From: Planococcus liqunii
Lineage (GTDB): Bacteria > Bacillota > Bacilli > Bacillales_A > Planococcaceae
Direction of reading: 5' to 3'
Length of the DNA stretch: 64,000 nucleotides
Assembly (NCBI RefSeq): GCF_030413595.1
Contig: NZ_CP129238.1
Span: 1,674,001-1,738,000, forward strand
The first letter of the stretch is position 1. Every line of letters starts with the position of its first letter. Below, piece after piece: positions 9,132 to 18,307 of the stretch. Below the pieces are notes generated by a model. The model ran no database searches, had not been told where the DNA came from, and saw only the letters and a list, made by a program, of their open reading frames with translations. Made by a program: the position numbers and the translations under genes.

Positions 9132-9147
9132 ATACTATATATAGTGT
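9132..9147. promoter_or_regulatory. NrdR box upstream of nrdJ
   Basis: ATACTATATATAGTGT matches the NrdR-box consensus ACACWATATATWGTGT at 15 of 16 positions. It lies 35 nt before the nrdJ start. A degenerate second box may start near 9102, about 30 bp upstream (three helical turns), but matches at only about half the positions. NrdR is the dNTP/ATP-sensing repressor of ribonucleotide reductase genes; its gene is not in this window. Confidence 0.85.
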
Positions 9148-9181
9148 TTGACTCCATATAATACGAAGGAGGAATTGTCAA

Positions 9182-11740
9182 ATGGTTTCTGTTACACAAA
9201 CTCAATACACATTAGATCCACATTCTTTAAACACCGACATTCAAGCGTTTCCGCAAGTGCATGCGATTACTCCTGACATGAAAATTACACATAAAGGGGT
9301 ATCCCGCCTCGTCATGATCGACCGGTATTCATTCAAAGATACGGAGAAAAAGACGCTTAAAGCCGGCGACTTCGTCGTCTTGACCGTCAAAGAAGATCCG
9401 AAATTCCCGGCTCGCGGCCTTGGCTATATCGTTTCAATCGATAAAGCCGCAAACACTGCAAAAATCTGGATCGAAGAAGATTACCGCAGTGCGATCGACA
9501 AGGAAAGCGAACAGGAAAGCGGAATCGTCAACCGTACGTTGGATGTCATTGAAAAGCCGCTCGAAGTCTATTACGAGCAAATCGCAAAACGCAACGCAAC
9601 GGGTCTGGCATCTGTTGAAACGACTCCGGAAAAACGCCAGGAATGGTTCGAGAAATTCTACCAGCAATTGGTCGGATTGAAGTTCATTCCAGCTGGGCGC
9701 GTTCTATACGGAGCAGGAGCAGATACGGATGTAACGTATTTCAACTGTTACGTAATGCCGTTTGTGGCGGATTCACGCGAAGGAATTTCGGATCACCGCA
9801 AACAAGTAATGGAAATCATGTCTCGAGGCGGCGGAGTCGGAACAAACGGTTCGACGCTGCGTCCGCGCAACACATTGGCGCGGGGCGTCAACGGAAAATC
9901 TTCCGGTTCGGTTTCATGGCTCGACGACATTGCAAAATTGACTCACTTGGTAGAGCAGGGCGGTTCGCGCCGCGGCGCCCAAATGATCATGCTTGCCGAC
10001 TGGCACCCGGATATTGCGGAATTCATCATTTCAAAAATGCAGAATCCCCGCATCCTCCGTTTCCTGATCGAGAACTCGGAAGATGAAACGATTAAAAAAC
10101 TTGCGCACAATAAATTGAAATTTAAGCCGCTGACAGAACAGGAAGAAGCCATGTACCAAGGCATCCTGAACTACCGGGCGATTCCGGGGATGGGTGGATT
10201 CAATGAAAAAATCATGCGCGACGCTGAAACGAAGCTGCGCGATGGCGGCACGTATTCCGTCCATAACGAAGAGTTCCTGACAGGCGCCAATATTTCCGTG
10301 ACCTTGACGGATGATTTCATGAAAGCGGTGGAAGAAGATGCAGATTTCGATTTGCGCTTCCCGGCTGTTGAGTCGTACTCAAAAGAAGAAATGGCCGTCT
10401 ACAACGAGCAATGGCATGAAGTAGGCGATGTGCGCGAATGGGAAAGATTAGGCCATAAAGTCCGCACTTACCGTACGATGAAAGCTCGTGAACTGTGGAA
10501 TTTGATTAATGTTTGTGCGACTTACTCAGCAGAACCCGGCATTTTCTTCATCGATAATGCCAACGAAAAAACAAACGCGAAAGCATACGGCCAAAAAGTT
10601 GTTGCGACAAACCCTTGCGGTGAGCAGCCGCTTGCGCCTTATTCCGTTTGTAACTTGGCAGCAGTCAACTTGGCGCAATTTGCCGACCCGTCAACTAAGC
10701 AAGTGGATTTTGAAGCATTGAAAGAAACAGTGCGCGTCGGTGTCCGCATGCAGGACAATGTGATTGATGCGACTCCTTACTTCCTTGAAGAAAACCGTGT
10801 GCAGGCTTTAGGTGAGCGCCGTGTCGGACTTGGGGTTATGGGCCTTGCGGATCTTCTCATTTACTGCGACAAAGAATACGGTTCGCCTGAAGGCAACGAA
10901 TTGGTCGATGAAATCTTCAAGACCATCGCTGTGGCAGCCTACGAGCAGTCGACGGAGCTTGCAGTGGAACGCGGAAGCTTCCCATTCCTAGTCGGCAATA
11001 CCGACGAAGAAACAGCAGCGCTTCGGAAAGCATTCACGGAAACCGGCTTTATGCAAGGCATGCCGGAAGAAGTCCGGGAAAGAATCCTGGAAAACGGCAT
11101 CCGCAACTCGCATTTATTGACAGTTGCTCCGACTGGATCAACCGGTACTATGGTTGGCGTATCGACCGGCCTTGAACCTTATTATTCCTTCACTTACTAC
11201 CGCAGCGGGCGTCTCGGCAAATTCATCGAAGTGAAAGCCGACATCGTGCGCGAGTACTTGAAAAATAATCCGGAAGCGGATGAAGAAAACTTGCCAAAAG
11301 CTTTTGTCACTTCAATGGACTTGGCTCCTGAAGCGCATGCGGATGTGCAGTGCATTATCCAGCGCTGGATCGATTCATCCATTTCGAAAACGGTCAACGC
11401 ACCGCGCGGCTATACAGTCGAGCAAGTGCAAGGCGTCTACGAGCGCTTGTACAAAGGCGGAGCAAAAGGCGGCACAGTTTATGTCGACGGCAGCCGTGAT
11501 TCACAGGTATTGACGCTGAAAGCGGAAGAAAATACGTTTGAAGAAAGCCATCCGGAAGAAGTCAAAGGAAAACGGCCAATCGTCCTTATTGATACCATTC
11601 AGGATCTGCGTTCGACAAATGTCACCATCGGCTCTGAAGTGGGCGACACATGCCCGGTTTGCCGCAAAGGGACAGTTGAAGAAATGGGCGGCTGCAACAC
11701 TTGCACCAACTGCAACGCTCAACTGAAATGCGGATTATAA
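9182..11740 (+). CDS. nrdJ: Adenosylcobalamin-dependent (class II) ribonucleotide reductase
   Basis: Reduces ribonucleotides to deoxyribonucleotides with a B12-derived radical, so it needs no oxygen. 852 residues. Active-site segments: YFNCYVMPF, RGGGVGTNGSTLRPRN, NPCGEQPLAPYSVCNL with the radical-relay cysteine and Glu, and APTGSTGTMVGVSTGLEP. The C-terminal tail has four cysteines in two pairs (CPVCRKG...CNTCTNCNAQLKCG), a zinc-ribbon/redox tail usual for this group. Strong ribosome-binding site GAAGGAGGA at 9165-9173. The NrdR box upstream predicts repression when dATP is ample. It occupies the place between lipM and aroQ where B. subtilis has the mntR-yqhR genes. Confidence 0.96.
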   Translation: MVSVTQTQYTLDPHSLNTDIQAFPQVHAITPDMKITHKGVSRLVMIDRYSFKDTEKKTLKAGDFVVLTVKEDPKFPARGLGYIVSIDKAANTAKIWIEEDYRSAIDKESEQESGIVNRTLDVIEKPLEVYYEQIAKRNATGLASVETTPEKRQEWFEKFYQQLVGLKFIPAGRVLYGAGADTDVTYFNCYVMPFVADSREGISDHRKQVMEIMSRGGGVGTNGSTLRPRNTLARGVNGKSSGSVSWLDDIAKLTHLVEQGGSRRGAQMIMLADWHPDIAEFIISKMQNPRILRFLIENSEDETIKKLAHNKLKFKPLTEQEEAMYQGILNYRAIPGMGGFNEKIMRDAETKLRDGGTYSVHNEEFLTGANISVTLTDDFMKAVEEDADFDLRFPAVESYSKEEMAVYNEQWHEVGDVREWERLGHKVRTYRTMKARELWNLINVCATYSAEPGIFFIDNANEKTNAKAYGQKVVATNPCGEQPLAPYSVCNLAAVNLAQFADPSTKQVDFEALKETVRVGVRMQDNVIDATPYFLEENRVQALGERRVGLGVMGLADLLIYCDKEYGSPEGNELVDEIFKTIAVAAYEQSTELAVERGSFPFLVGNTDEETAALRKAFTETGFMQGMPEEVRERILENGIRNSHLLTVAPTGSTGTMVGVSTGLEPYYSFTYYRSGRLGKFIEVKADIVREYLKNNPEADEENLPKAFVTSMDLAPEAHADVQCIIQRWIDSSISKTVNAPRGYTVEQVQGVYERLYKGGAKGGTVYVDGSRDSQVLTLKAEENTFEESHPEEVKGKRPIVLIDTIQDLRSTNVTIGSEVGDTCPVCRKGTVEEMGGCNTCTNCNAQLKCGL

Positions 11741-11742
11741 TA

Positions 11743-11862
11743 AGAAAAGCGTAAGCGACCGTATAGATTCGACAGGGATAAGACGCTCAGGCGTAGCGGC
11801 GTGATTTAAGCCGCGGCGCCAGAGCGGCTTATGACCCGAGAATCTGGGAGCTGGAGTCTGGA
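11743..11862 (+). repeat. Structured intergenic repeat, single copy
   Basis: First copy of the ~120-nt family also found in the bkd operon and before proI. It starts GAAAAGCG, has AGATTC (11766-11771) pairing with GAATCT (11839-11844), ATAAG near 11779 pairing with CTTAT near 11828, the constant ACCCGAG, and ends GGAGTCTGGACA. The AGATTC/GAATCT pair is a compensatory variant of AGCTCC/GGAGCT in other copies. It follows nrdJ by 2 nt and precedes the terminator at 11926. The stretch 11870-12200 otherwise shows a weak hairpin (11883-11924) and AT-rich DNA. Confidence 0.8.
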
Positions 11863-11925
11863 CATTAGAATACTTTAACTATAGATTGTTTGAGAAATAA
11901 GGGCATGTGCTTTTTAATAATCTAG

Positions 11926-11959
11926 AAAACGCGACGGCTTCGGCCGCCGCGTTTTTTTT
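11926..11959 (+). terminator. Terminator after nrdJ
   Basis: ACGCGACGGC, loop TTCG, GCCGCCGCGT, then eight T. The UUCG tetraloop and long U-run make it a strong intrinsic terminator for nrdJ and the repeat. Confidence 0.93.
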
Positions 11960-12202
11960 ATGGGAAAAACTGAAAGGCGCTACAGTTAGTTCGATTTCAG
12001 CATCCGGTAACAGGTTCGACTCAAAATTTATTATGAAAAAGCCCATTTTTTTAATAAATGTATAAAGCTACATAAGGGTAAGTTCAGATAAAAACAAAAG
12101 AAGCAAAACAACAAACGCAAACAGCCATTAATGAAATATTTGCTCTCTTAATTTAAGCGGTATGGTAAAATAATGAAGACTGCAAAGGGAAGGAGTGGGG
12201 AA

Positions 12203-12643
12203 ATGAAAGTTTTGTGTTTGAATGGGCCGAACTTGAATCGCCTCGGGAAACGCGAGAAAGAAGCATATGGCACCTTTACGCTCGATGAGCTCGAAGCAGA
12301 CTTGATGGAATTTGCGGAGAATAACGGCATCAACTTGATGTGCATGCAGTCGAACCATGAAGGCGAATTGATCGACTGGATCCACATGGCGGCTGACGAC
12401 GGGACGGAAGGAATTGTCTTGAATGCCGGCGCCTATACCCATACCAGCGTCGCCATCCGTGATGCCATTGCCGCCGTTCAGATTCCAATCATTGAAGTAC
12501 ATATTTCAAATGTCTACAAACGCGAAGAATTCCGCCAGCATTCGTTTATCGCTCCGGTAGCGGCCGGACAGATTACCGGGTTCGGCCAGGACGTTTATAA
12601 GCTGGCGTTGCACGCACTGCTATTAAAACAAGCGAGAGGATGA
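12203..12643 (+). CDS. aroQ: Type II 3-dehydroquinate dehydratase
   Basis: Dehydrates 3-dehydroquinate to 3-dehydroshikimate in the shikimate pathway. 146 residues from ATG 12203, preceded by AAGGAGTGGGG. Motifs: LCLNGPNLNRLGKRE with the lid Arg, MCMQSNHEGELIDWIH, VLNAGAYTHTSVAIRDAI, and IEVHISNVYKREEFR with the catalytic His. It overlaps the untranslated start region of the peptidase gene, with which it forms an operon. Confidence 0.95.
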   Translation: MKVLCLNGPNLNRLGKREKEAYGTFTLDELEADLMEFAENNGINLMCMQSNHEGELIDWIHMAADDGTEGIVLNAGAYTHTSVAIRDAIAAVQIPIIEVHISNVYKREEFRQHSFIAPVAAGQITGFGQDVYKLALHALLLKQARG

Positions 12644-12648
12644 CTCCA

Positions 12649-13707
12649 TTGAAATTACAAAAATTGCGCAAGGAAATGGAACAACAGCAAATCGAGGCGT
12701 TGTTGATTACAAGCCAGTACAATCTTCGCTACATAACTGAATTCACCGGTACCGCCGGACTGGCTCTCGTCACCCAGCACAAAGCATATTTCATCACCGA
12801 TTTCCGCTACACGGAACAAGCTGGGGAACAAGTCAAAGAGTTCGACGTCGTGCAGGCCAAAACGAATTTATTGGAAGAAGCAGCAGAACTGGTGAAAAAC
12901 CTTGCCGTGAAATCCCTGGCTTTTGAAAAAGATTACGTGACCTATGCAGCATTTCTGGATTATGAGGCCAAAATCGAAGCGGAATTACAACCGGTCAGCG
13001 GCTTGATTGAAAAAATCCGGATGATCAAAACTTCGGAAGAAGTAAATATTTTGAAGGCGGCAGCAAAAATTGCAGATGATGCTTTTGAACATATCTGCAA
13101 ATTCATCAAAGTCGGCCAGACCGAACTGGAAATTTCGAACGAACTTGAATTCTTCATGAGAAAGCAAGGAGCCACCTCTTCTTCATTCGATACGATTGTC
13201 GCATCGGGCCTTCGATCCGCTTTGCCGCACGGCGTAGCCACGGAGAAAAAGATCGAAAGCGGTGATTTCATTACGCTGGACTATGGTGCTCTGTACAACG
13301 GCTACATTTCGGATATCACGCGCACGGTGGCGGTTGGAGAACCTTCCGATAAACTGAAGGAAATTTATCAAGTGGTCTTGGATGCGCAAGTTTTGGGTGT
13401 TGAAAAAATCGGGCCGGGCATGACGGGCATCGAAGCAGATGCCATAGCACGCGACTACATCAAATCAAAAGGCTATGGCGAAGCATTCGGCCATTCAACG
13501 GGGCATGGCATCGGACTTGAAGTGCATGAAGCACCTGGGTTATCATTTAAATCGCAGACAGTTCTAGAGCCAGGAATGGCTGTAACCGTGGAACCGGGAA
13601 TATATCTTCCGGGAATTGGCGGAGTTCGCATCGAAGATGATATACTGATAACTGAGTCAGGAAATGAACGATTAACTCACTCCACGAAAGAGCTACGCAT
13701 TTTATAA
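12649..13707 (+). CDS. M24 aminopeptidase P family protein, YqhT type
   Basis: Xaa-Pro peptidase-like metalloenzyme. TTG at 12649 ([14 protein letters not shown]) is preferred: GAGAGGA at 12634-12640 lies 8 nt upstream, and the related YqhT begins MKL. An ATG at 12640 would start inside that ribosome-binding site. 352 residues: N-terminal creatinase-like domain ([28 protein letters not shown]) and C-terminal pita-bread domain with metal ligands in [32 protein letters not shown] and [11 protein letters not shown]. Translated next to aroQ and 17 nt before efp. Confidence 0.92.
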   Translation: MKLQKLRKEMEQQQIEALLITSQYNLRYITEFTGTAGLALVTQHKAYFITDFRYTEQAGEQVKEFDVVQAKTNLLEEAAELVKNLAVKSLAFEKDYVTYAAFLDYEAKIEAELQPVSGLIEKIRMIKTSEEVNILKAAAKIADDAFEHICKFIKVGQTELEISNELEFFMRKQGATSSSFDTIVASGLRSALPHGVATEKKIESGDFITLDYGALYNGYISDITRTVAVGEPSDKLKEIYQVVLDAQVLGVEKIGPGMTGIEADAIARDYIKSKGYGEAFGHSTGHGIGLEVHEAPGLSFKSQTVLEPGMAVTVEPGIYLPGIGGVRIEDDILITESGNERLTHSTKELRIL

Positions 13708-13724
13708 CAAACGGAGGAACTTAC

Positions 13725-14285
13725 ATGATTTCAGTAAACGATTTTAAAACAGGTGTAACAATTGAAGTGGATGGCGACATCTGGCGCGTAATGGAATTCC
13801 AGCACGTGAAGCCAGGAAAAGGCGCAGCTTTTGTCCGCACGAAATTGCGCAATTTGCGTTCAGGCAACGTCAACGAGAAAACGTTCCGTGCCGGCGAAAA
13901 AGTGGCGAAAGCCCAAATCGACAACCGGAAAATGCAGTATTTATACGCAAATGGGGATACTCATGCATTCATGGATACCGAAACATATGACCAAATCGAG
14001 TTGCCCGAGAAAAGCATTGAGTATGAATTGAAGTTCCTTCAGGAAAACATGGAAGTCCAAGTCATCCAATTCCAAGGCGAAGTGCTCGGCGTTGAACTTC
14101 CGAATTCAGTGGTGCTTGAAGTTGCAGAAACAGACCCAGGCATCAAGGGAGATACGGCAAGCGGCGGCTCAAAACCGGCTACTTTGTCGACTGGCCTTAT
14201 TGTCCAAGTGCCTTTCTTCATCAATGTAGGCGACAAACTGATCATCAACACAACCGATTCTTCTTACGTTTCACGCGCACAGTAA
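13725..14285 (+). CDS. efp: Elongation factor P
   Basis: Relieves ribosome stalling at polyproline stretches. 186 residues, three beta-barrel domains expected. Lys32 in the loop PGKG ([15 protein letters not shown]) is the residue that is modified in Bacillus-type EF-P. Ribosome-binding site GGAGGAA before ATG 13725. A terminator follows, and then accB; in B. subtilis the spoIIIAA-AH operon occupies this junction. Confidence 0.97.
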   Translation: MISVNDFKTGVTIEVDGDIWRVMEFQHVKPGKGAAFVRTKLRNLRSGNVNEKTFRAGEKVAKAQIDNRKMQYLYANGDTHAFMDTETYDQIELPEKSIEYELKFLQENMEVQVIQFQGEVLGVELPNSVVLEVAETDPGIKGDTASGGSKPATLSTGLIVQVPFFINVGDKLIINTTDSSYVSRAQ

Positions 14286-14305
14286 GCTCGTGCACTGAAG
14301 TTGGT

Positions 14306-14340
14306 TAAAAAAGTGGCCTCTTCAAAAGAGGCCGCTTTTC
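14306..14340 (+). terminator. Terminator after efp
   Basis: AGTGGCCTCTT, loop CAAA, AGAGGCCGCTTTT; a GC-rich stem with A-run before and T-run after. Confidence 0.88.
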
Positions 14341-14428
14341 CAATTGCCGAATGGCTATTTCATTTTGTCAGGAAAAAGTCTAAAATGGAGTAGATGCATA
14401 CACCATACATAAAGGGGAGTAGAACAAA

Positions 14429-14938
14429 ATGAAAATCCAAGAAATCAGAGAAATTATTAAACTGGTGGATAATTCATCAATCGATGAGTTCACCTACGAA
14501 TCCGAAGGTACAAAAGTGAAGCTGAAGAAAAACAGCGGCGAAACAAATGCGGCGCCACAATCAGCAGCACCAGCCCAATCGGCACCTGCAGCAGCACCAA
14601 CAGCGCCGGCACCGGCTTCAACGCCAGCTCCAGCTGCAAAACCGGAAGAACTGATTTCAGAGGAGACTCCTGAAATTCCAGCCCAGCAAGATGAAAATCT
14701 ACATAAGATCTTATCGCCGATGGTCGGCACGTTTTACCAATCACCCTCACCGGAAGAAGCGGCATATGTTCAGCCAGGATCGAAAGTTTCTGCTGATCAA
14801 GTGGTCTGCATCGTAGAAGCGATGAAGCTGTTCAACGAAATCGAAGCGGAAGTGGATGGGGAAATTGCTGAAATTCTTGTAAAAGATGGCCAGCTAGTTG
14901 AATACGGTCAGCCTCTTTTCCTCGTAAAAGCTAACTGA
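14429..14938 (+). CDS. accB: Biotin carboxyl carrier protein of acetyl-CoA carboxylase
   Basis: Carries biotin for acetyl-CoA carboxylase in fatty acid synthesis. 169 residues: short N-terminal domain, an Ala/Pro-rich linker (about residues 38-75, with repeated APA), then the biotinyl domain [21 protein letters not shown] with the biotinylation site EAMKLFNEI (about residue 132). Ribosome-binding site AAAGGGGAG before ATG. Operon accB-accC-asp23. Confidence 0.97.
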   Translation: MKIQEIREIIKLVDNSSIDEFTYESEGTKVKLKKNSGETNAAPQSAAPAQSAPAAAPTAPAPASTPAPAAKPEELISEETPEIPAQQDENLHKILSPMVGTFYQSPSPEEAAYVQPGSKVSADQVVCIVEAMKLFNEIEAEVDGEIAEILVKDGQLVEYGQPLFLVKAN

Positions 14939-14951
14939 GGAGGAGAAAGCT

Positions 14952-16301
14952 ATGAAAAAAGTGTTAATTGCAAACCGCGGTGAAATCGCTGTACGGATTA
15001 TCCGTGCCTGCAAAGAAATGGATATCGAAACGGTAGCGGTATATTCAGAAGCGGACAAAGAAGCGCTTCACGTAGAATTGGCGGATGAAGCATACTGCAT
15101 CGGACCCAAACTATCTAAAGACAGCTATTTGAACTTCTCTAACATTATTTCCGTAGCGAAATTGACCAACTGCGACGGCATCCATCCGGGCTATGGCTTT
15201 TTGGCGGAAAATGCAAGTTTTGCGGAGCTCTGCGAAGAATGTGACATCATGTTTATCGGGCCTACTTCTGCTGCGATTTCCAAAATGGGAACTAAAGACG
15301 TAGCACGGGAAACGATGCGCCTCGCAGGCGTACCGGTTGTGCCCGGCTCTACCGGCATCGTCGGCAGTGAAAAAGAAGGCCTTGAAATTGCTGAAGAAAT
15401 CGGTTTCCCAGTCATCATCAAAGCTACAGCAGGCGGCGGAGGCAAAGGCATCCGCGTGGCGCGCGACCGCGATGATTTTATTACGGGGCTTCGGATGACA
15501 CAAAAAGAAGCAGCGGCGGCTTTCGGCAATCCAGGCGTCTATATTGAAAAGTTCATTGAAGATTTTCGCCATATTGAAATTCAAGTGCTGGCTGACTCGT
15601 ACGGCAATGCCGTCCATTTGGGCGAGCGCGACTGTTCGATTCAGCGCCGGATGCAAAAACTGGTAGAAGAAGCGCCGTCTCCGGCATTATCTCCGGAACT
15701 CCGTGCGGAAATGGGCGACGCAGCTGTAAAAGCGGCTTTGGCTGTTGACTACCGCGGCGCCGGAACGGTCGAATTCATTTTCGATGCAGTTAACCAGAAG
15801 TTTTATTTCATGGAAATGAACACACGTATCCAGGTGGAACACCCGGTGACCGAAATGATTACAGGCATTGACTTGATTCAGCAGCAATTGAAAGTGGCTT
15901 CAGGCGAAACCTTGGCGTTCGGACAAGAAGACATCACGTTCAAAGGCTGGTCGATCGAATGCCGCATCAATGCAGAAAATCCAGCGAAAAACTTTATGCC
16001 GTCTGCAGGGAAAGTGACGATGTACTTGCCGCCGGGCGGCCTTGGTGTACGCGTGGATTCTGCGATGTATCCAGGCTACAGCATTCCGCCTTACTATGAT
16101 TCGATGGTAGCGAAGCTGATCACTTTTGCGGATACGCGTGAGGAAGCGGTCGCCAAAATGAAACGCGCACTCGATGAATTTGTTGTCGAAGGCGTTCATA
16201 CGACCATTCCGTTCCACTTGAAACTGATGGATCATGAAGTGTTTAAATCAGGGGACTTCAATACGAAATTCCTTGAAAAGTACGACGTTCTAGGATCCTA
16301 A
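14952..16301 (+). CDS. accC: Biotin carboxylase subunit of acetyl-CoA carboxylase
   Basis: ATP-dependent carboxylation of biotin on AccB. 449 residues. N-terminal [21 protein letters not shown], the glycine-rich ATP loop [33 protein letters not shown], and [16 protein letters not shown] with catalytic residues. It follows accB by 13 nt with GAGGAGGAG as ribosome-binding site. It may also serve the acyl-CoA carboxyltransferase at 47076, which has no own biotin carboxylase beside it (inference). Confidence 0.97.
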   Translation: MKKVLIANRGEIAVRIIRACKEMDIETVAVYSEADKEALHVELADEAYCIGPKLSKDSYLNFSNIISVAKLTNCDGIHPGYGFLAENASFAELCEECDIMFIGPTSAAISKMGTKDVARETMRLAGVPVVPGSTGIVGSEKEGLEIAEEIGFPVIIKATAGGGGKGIRVARDRDDFITGLRMTQKEAAAAFGNPGVYIEKFIEDFRHIEIQVLADSYGNAVHLGERDCSIQRRMQKLVEEAPSPALSPELRAEMGDAAVKAALAVDYRGAGTVEFIFDAVNQKFYFMEMNTRIQVEHPVTEMITGIDLIQQQLKVASGETLAFGQEDITFKGWSIECRINAENPAKNFMPSAGKVTMYLPPGGLGVRVDSAMYPGYSIPPYYDSMVAKLITFADTREEAVAKMKRALDEFVVEGVHTTIPFHLKLMDHEVFKSGDFNTKFLEKYDVLGS

Positions 16302-16315
16302 GGGAGGAACTCATC

Positions 16316-16714
16316 ATGGCAGAAAAAACAGCCCCTTATTTGCAAATGAAAGCAAGCGGCAAACAGCATTTAGGGAATATCGAAGTGGCGCCGGAAGTGC
16401 TGGAAATCATCGCCAGCATAGCGGCGACTGATATCGAAGGCGTGGCCAGCATGCAGGGCAACTTTGCTTCCGGTGTAGCAGAACGCCTTGGAAAGAAAAT
16501 TCATGGCAAAGGCGTCAAGACCGATCTGACAGAAGAAGGATTGATGATTGACATCTATTGTGTCGTGAAATACGGCGTTTCGATTCCGCAAACCGCTTTG
16601 AAGCTGCAGGAACAAGTAAGGCAGACCCTGGAAAATATGACGTCTCTTCAAACGCAGGAAGTCAACGTCCATATTACCGGTGTTCAATTCGAAACCCAGC
16701 AGACCGAAGAGTAA
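16316..16714 (+). CDS. yqhY: Asp23/Gls24 family envelope stress protein, YqhY type
   Basis: 132-residue Asp23-family protein. The core GNIEVAPEVLEIIASIAATDIEGV and the VNVHITGVQFE-like C-terminus are typical. Directly follows accC (14 nt), as yqhY does in B. subtilis, where it is linked to acetyl-CoA carboxylase activity; precise function is not settled. Third and last gene of the accBC operon, before a terminator. Confidence 0.9.
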   Translation: MAEKTAPYLQMKASGKQHLGNIEVAPEVLEIIASIAATDIEGVASMQGNFASGVAERLGKKIHGKGVKTDLTEEGLMIDIYCVVKYGVSIPQTALKLQEQVRQTLENMTSLQTQEVNVHITGVQFETQQTEE

Positions 16715-16751
16715 AGCGCGCTTTACACGGATTGGGCTAAACGAAAACAAA

Positions 16752-16806
16752 AGCATGCGCTGTCCACCAAGCCTGATAATCGGCTTGGCGGACAGTGCTT
16801 TCTTTT
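16752..16806 (+). terminator. Terminator of the accBC operon
   Basis: CTGTCCACCAAGCC pairs with GGCTTGGCGGACAG (one mismatch) around a short loop, extended by AGCA/TGCT, then TTTCTTTTT. Confidence 0.9.
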
Positions 16807-16956
16807 TGCAGAATTCCGTTTTGGAAACTTGCCGATGAAAAACCACGCTAACATTGCGCCTTCCGATAATTATCGAAACATTTCAAACATGGAAGTTCGG
16901 GTGCATTACCTGTATAATGGGGGATAATTAGTGTGAAAAGGAGACCGGATATTATT

Positions 16957-17346
16957 ATGAAACGACATGAAGCACGCGAAAAGGCGCTCCAGACTTTATT
17001 TCAAGTGGATGGAACGGAACTAACGATTGCAGAAGCCACCGAGCACGTAATGGGACTGGAACGCGATAATTTTTATGATTTGCTTGTCCAGGGGACGCAT
17101 ACCAACATGGAGGCAATCGACGAAAGGCTAAAAGGGCACTTGGAGCACTGGACGCTTGAACGCCTGCCGAAAGTGGAACGGACCATCTTGCGCATGGCAG
17201 TTTTTGAATTGGCTTATATGGAAGATGCACCGGCCAGCGTCGTTATGAACGAAGCGATTGAACTCAGCAAAACGTTTGGAGACGACAAGTCAAGCCGCTT
17301 TGTCAACGGGGTATTATCGAAATTCACAGACGAACTAGCAAATTGA
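16957..17346 (+). CDS. nusB: Transcription antitermination factor NusB
   Basis: Binds boxA RNA with NusE in rRNA antitermination. ATG 16957 (MKRHEAREKALQTLFQVD) is chosen over an upstream GTG at 16933 because AAAAGGAGA at 16936-16944 would then lie within the gene, and this N-terminus is the family standard. 129 residues, all-helical, with AREKALQ at the N-terminus and the helix ASVVMNEAIELSKTFGDDKSSRFVNGVLS split over the C-terminal part. Followed by folD after 15 nt. Confidence 0.95.
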   Translation: MKRHEAREKALQTLFQVDGTELTIAEATEHVMGLERDNFYDLLVQGTHTNMEAIDERLKGHLEHWTLERLPKVERTILRMAVFELAYMEDAPASVVMNEAIELSKTFGDDKSSRFVNGVLSKFTDELAN

Positions 17347-17361
17347 ATTGGAGGAACTACA

Positions 17362-18237
17362 GTGACTGCGACAACAATAGACGGTAGAGCAGTAAGCCAA
17401 AAAATCAAAGAGCAAGTAAAAACGCGCGTGGAACGATTGAAAGAACAAGGAGTTATTCCCGGTCTGGCAGTAGTGCTGGTCGGCGAAGACTCCGCTTCCC
17501 ATACATATGTCAAAAACAAAAAGAAAACATGTGAAGCCCTGGGCATGCGTTCGGATTTGCATCAATTTCCGGATACCTTGACAGAAGCGGAACTGCTTTC
17601 GACCATTGAAGAATTGAATAACGATTCTAATATCCATGGAATCCTGGTGCAGCTGCCGCTGCCGGCGCAGATTGATGAATTCAAAGTGATTTTGGCCATC
17701 GATCCGGCAAAAGACGTAGACGGCTTCCATCCGATTTCAGTCGGCAATATGATGATCGGCAAAGAAGCTTTCTTGCCTTGCACACCGCACGGCATCATGA
17801 AACTTCTCGAACATTACGATATCAATCCAGCCGGAAAACATACCGTTGTCATCGGCCGCAGCAATATTGTCGGCAAACCGGTCGGGCAATTGATGCTTCA
17901 GAAAGATGCGACAGTTACCTACTGCCATTCCAAAACAGCCGATTTGGCTTCTTTTACGAGACAAGCGGATATTCTGGTTTCTGCAATCGGCAGAGCCAAA
18001 TTAATTGACCAAAGCTTCATTAAACCGGGTGCAGTCGTTATCGATGTTGGCATGAACCGGGATGAAAATGGAAAATTATGCGGAGATGTCGATTTTGCGG
18101 ATGTATCCGAAACCGCTTCTTTCCTTACCCCGGTTCCTGGAGGCGTTGGCCCGATGACCATTGCGATGCTGATGGAAAACACGGTCCAATCGGCTGAAAA
18201 TGGGCTTCAGAAAGACAAAAGCGCTGAAACGATGTAA
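17362..18237 (+). CDS. folD: Bifunctional methylene-THF dehydrogenase / cyclohydrolase
   Basis: Interconverts 5,10-methylene-THF and 10-formyl-THF; works with the one-carbon units made by GcvT. GTG start at 17362 after GGAGGAAC. 291 residues. Motifs: TYVKNKKKTCEALGM with the catalytic Lys, GILVQLPLP, KDVDGFHP, the NADP-binding VVIGRSNIVGKPVGQL, and TPVPGGVGPMTIAMLMENT. A terminator follows. Confidence 0.96.
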   Translation: MTATTIDGRAVSQKIKEQVKTRVERLKEQGVIPGLAVVLVGEDSASHTYVKNKKKTCEALGMRSDLHQFPDTLTEAELLSTIEELNNDSNIHGILVQLPLPAQIDEFKVILAIDPAKDVDGFHPISVGNMMIGKEAFLPCTPHGIMKLLEHYDINPAGKHTVVIGRSNIVGKPVGQLMLQKDATVTYCHSKTADLASFTRQADILVSAIGRAKLIDQSFIKPGAVVIDVGMNRDENGKLCGDVDFADVSETASFLTPVPGGVGPMTIAMLMENTVQSAENGLQKDKSAETM

Positions 18238-18251
18238 AATGAATAAAAAAG

Positions 18252-18282
18252 AAGCTGTTTTTCGAAAGAAAGACAGCTTTTT
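18252..18282 (+). terminator. Intrinsic terminator between folD and xseA
   Basis: An 11-bp stem AGCTGTTTTTC / GAAAGACAGCT (one G-T pair) closes a GAAA tetraloop and is followed by TTTTT. It separates folD from xseA, and the xseA start must lie downstream of it. Confidence 0.9.
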
Positions 18283-18307
18283 AATTTCTAAGATTGGGGT
18301 TGAAATC

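Noticed and set aside
9157..9162. TATAAT as -10 of nrdJ.
   Set aside because: A start about 7 nt further would lie in the ribosome-binding site and leave no leader; spacing to any -35 is poor.
11760..11790. GATTCGACAGGGATA resembles the start of tmRNA (ssrA).
   Set aside because: The surrounding bases fit the structured repeat family; no tRNA-like acceptor or tag frame follows, and the other repeat copies have related TTCGACAGG.
12640..12651. ATG 12640 as start of the M24 peptidase.
   Set aside because: It lies at the ribosome-binding site GAGAGGA; TTG 12649 is correctly spaced and matches the family N-terminus.
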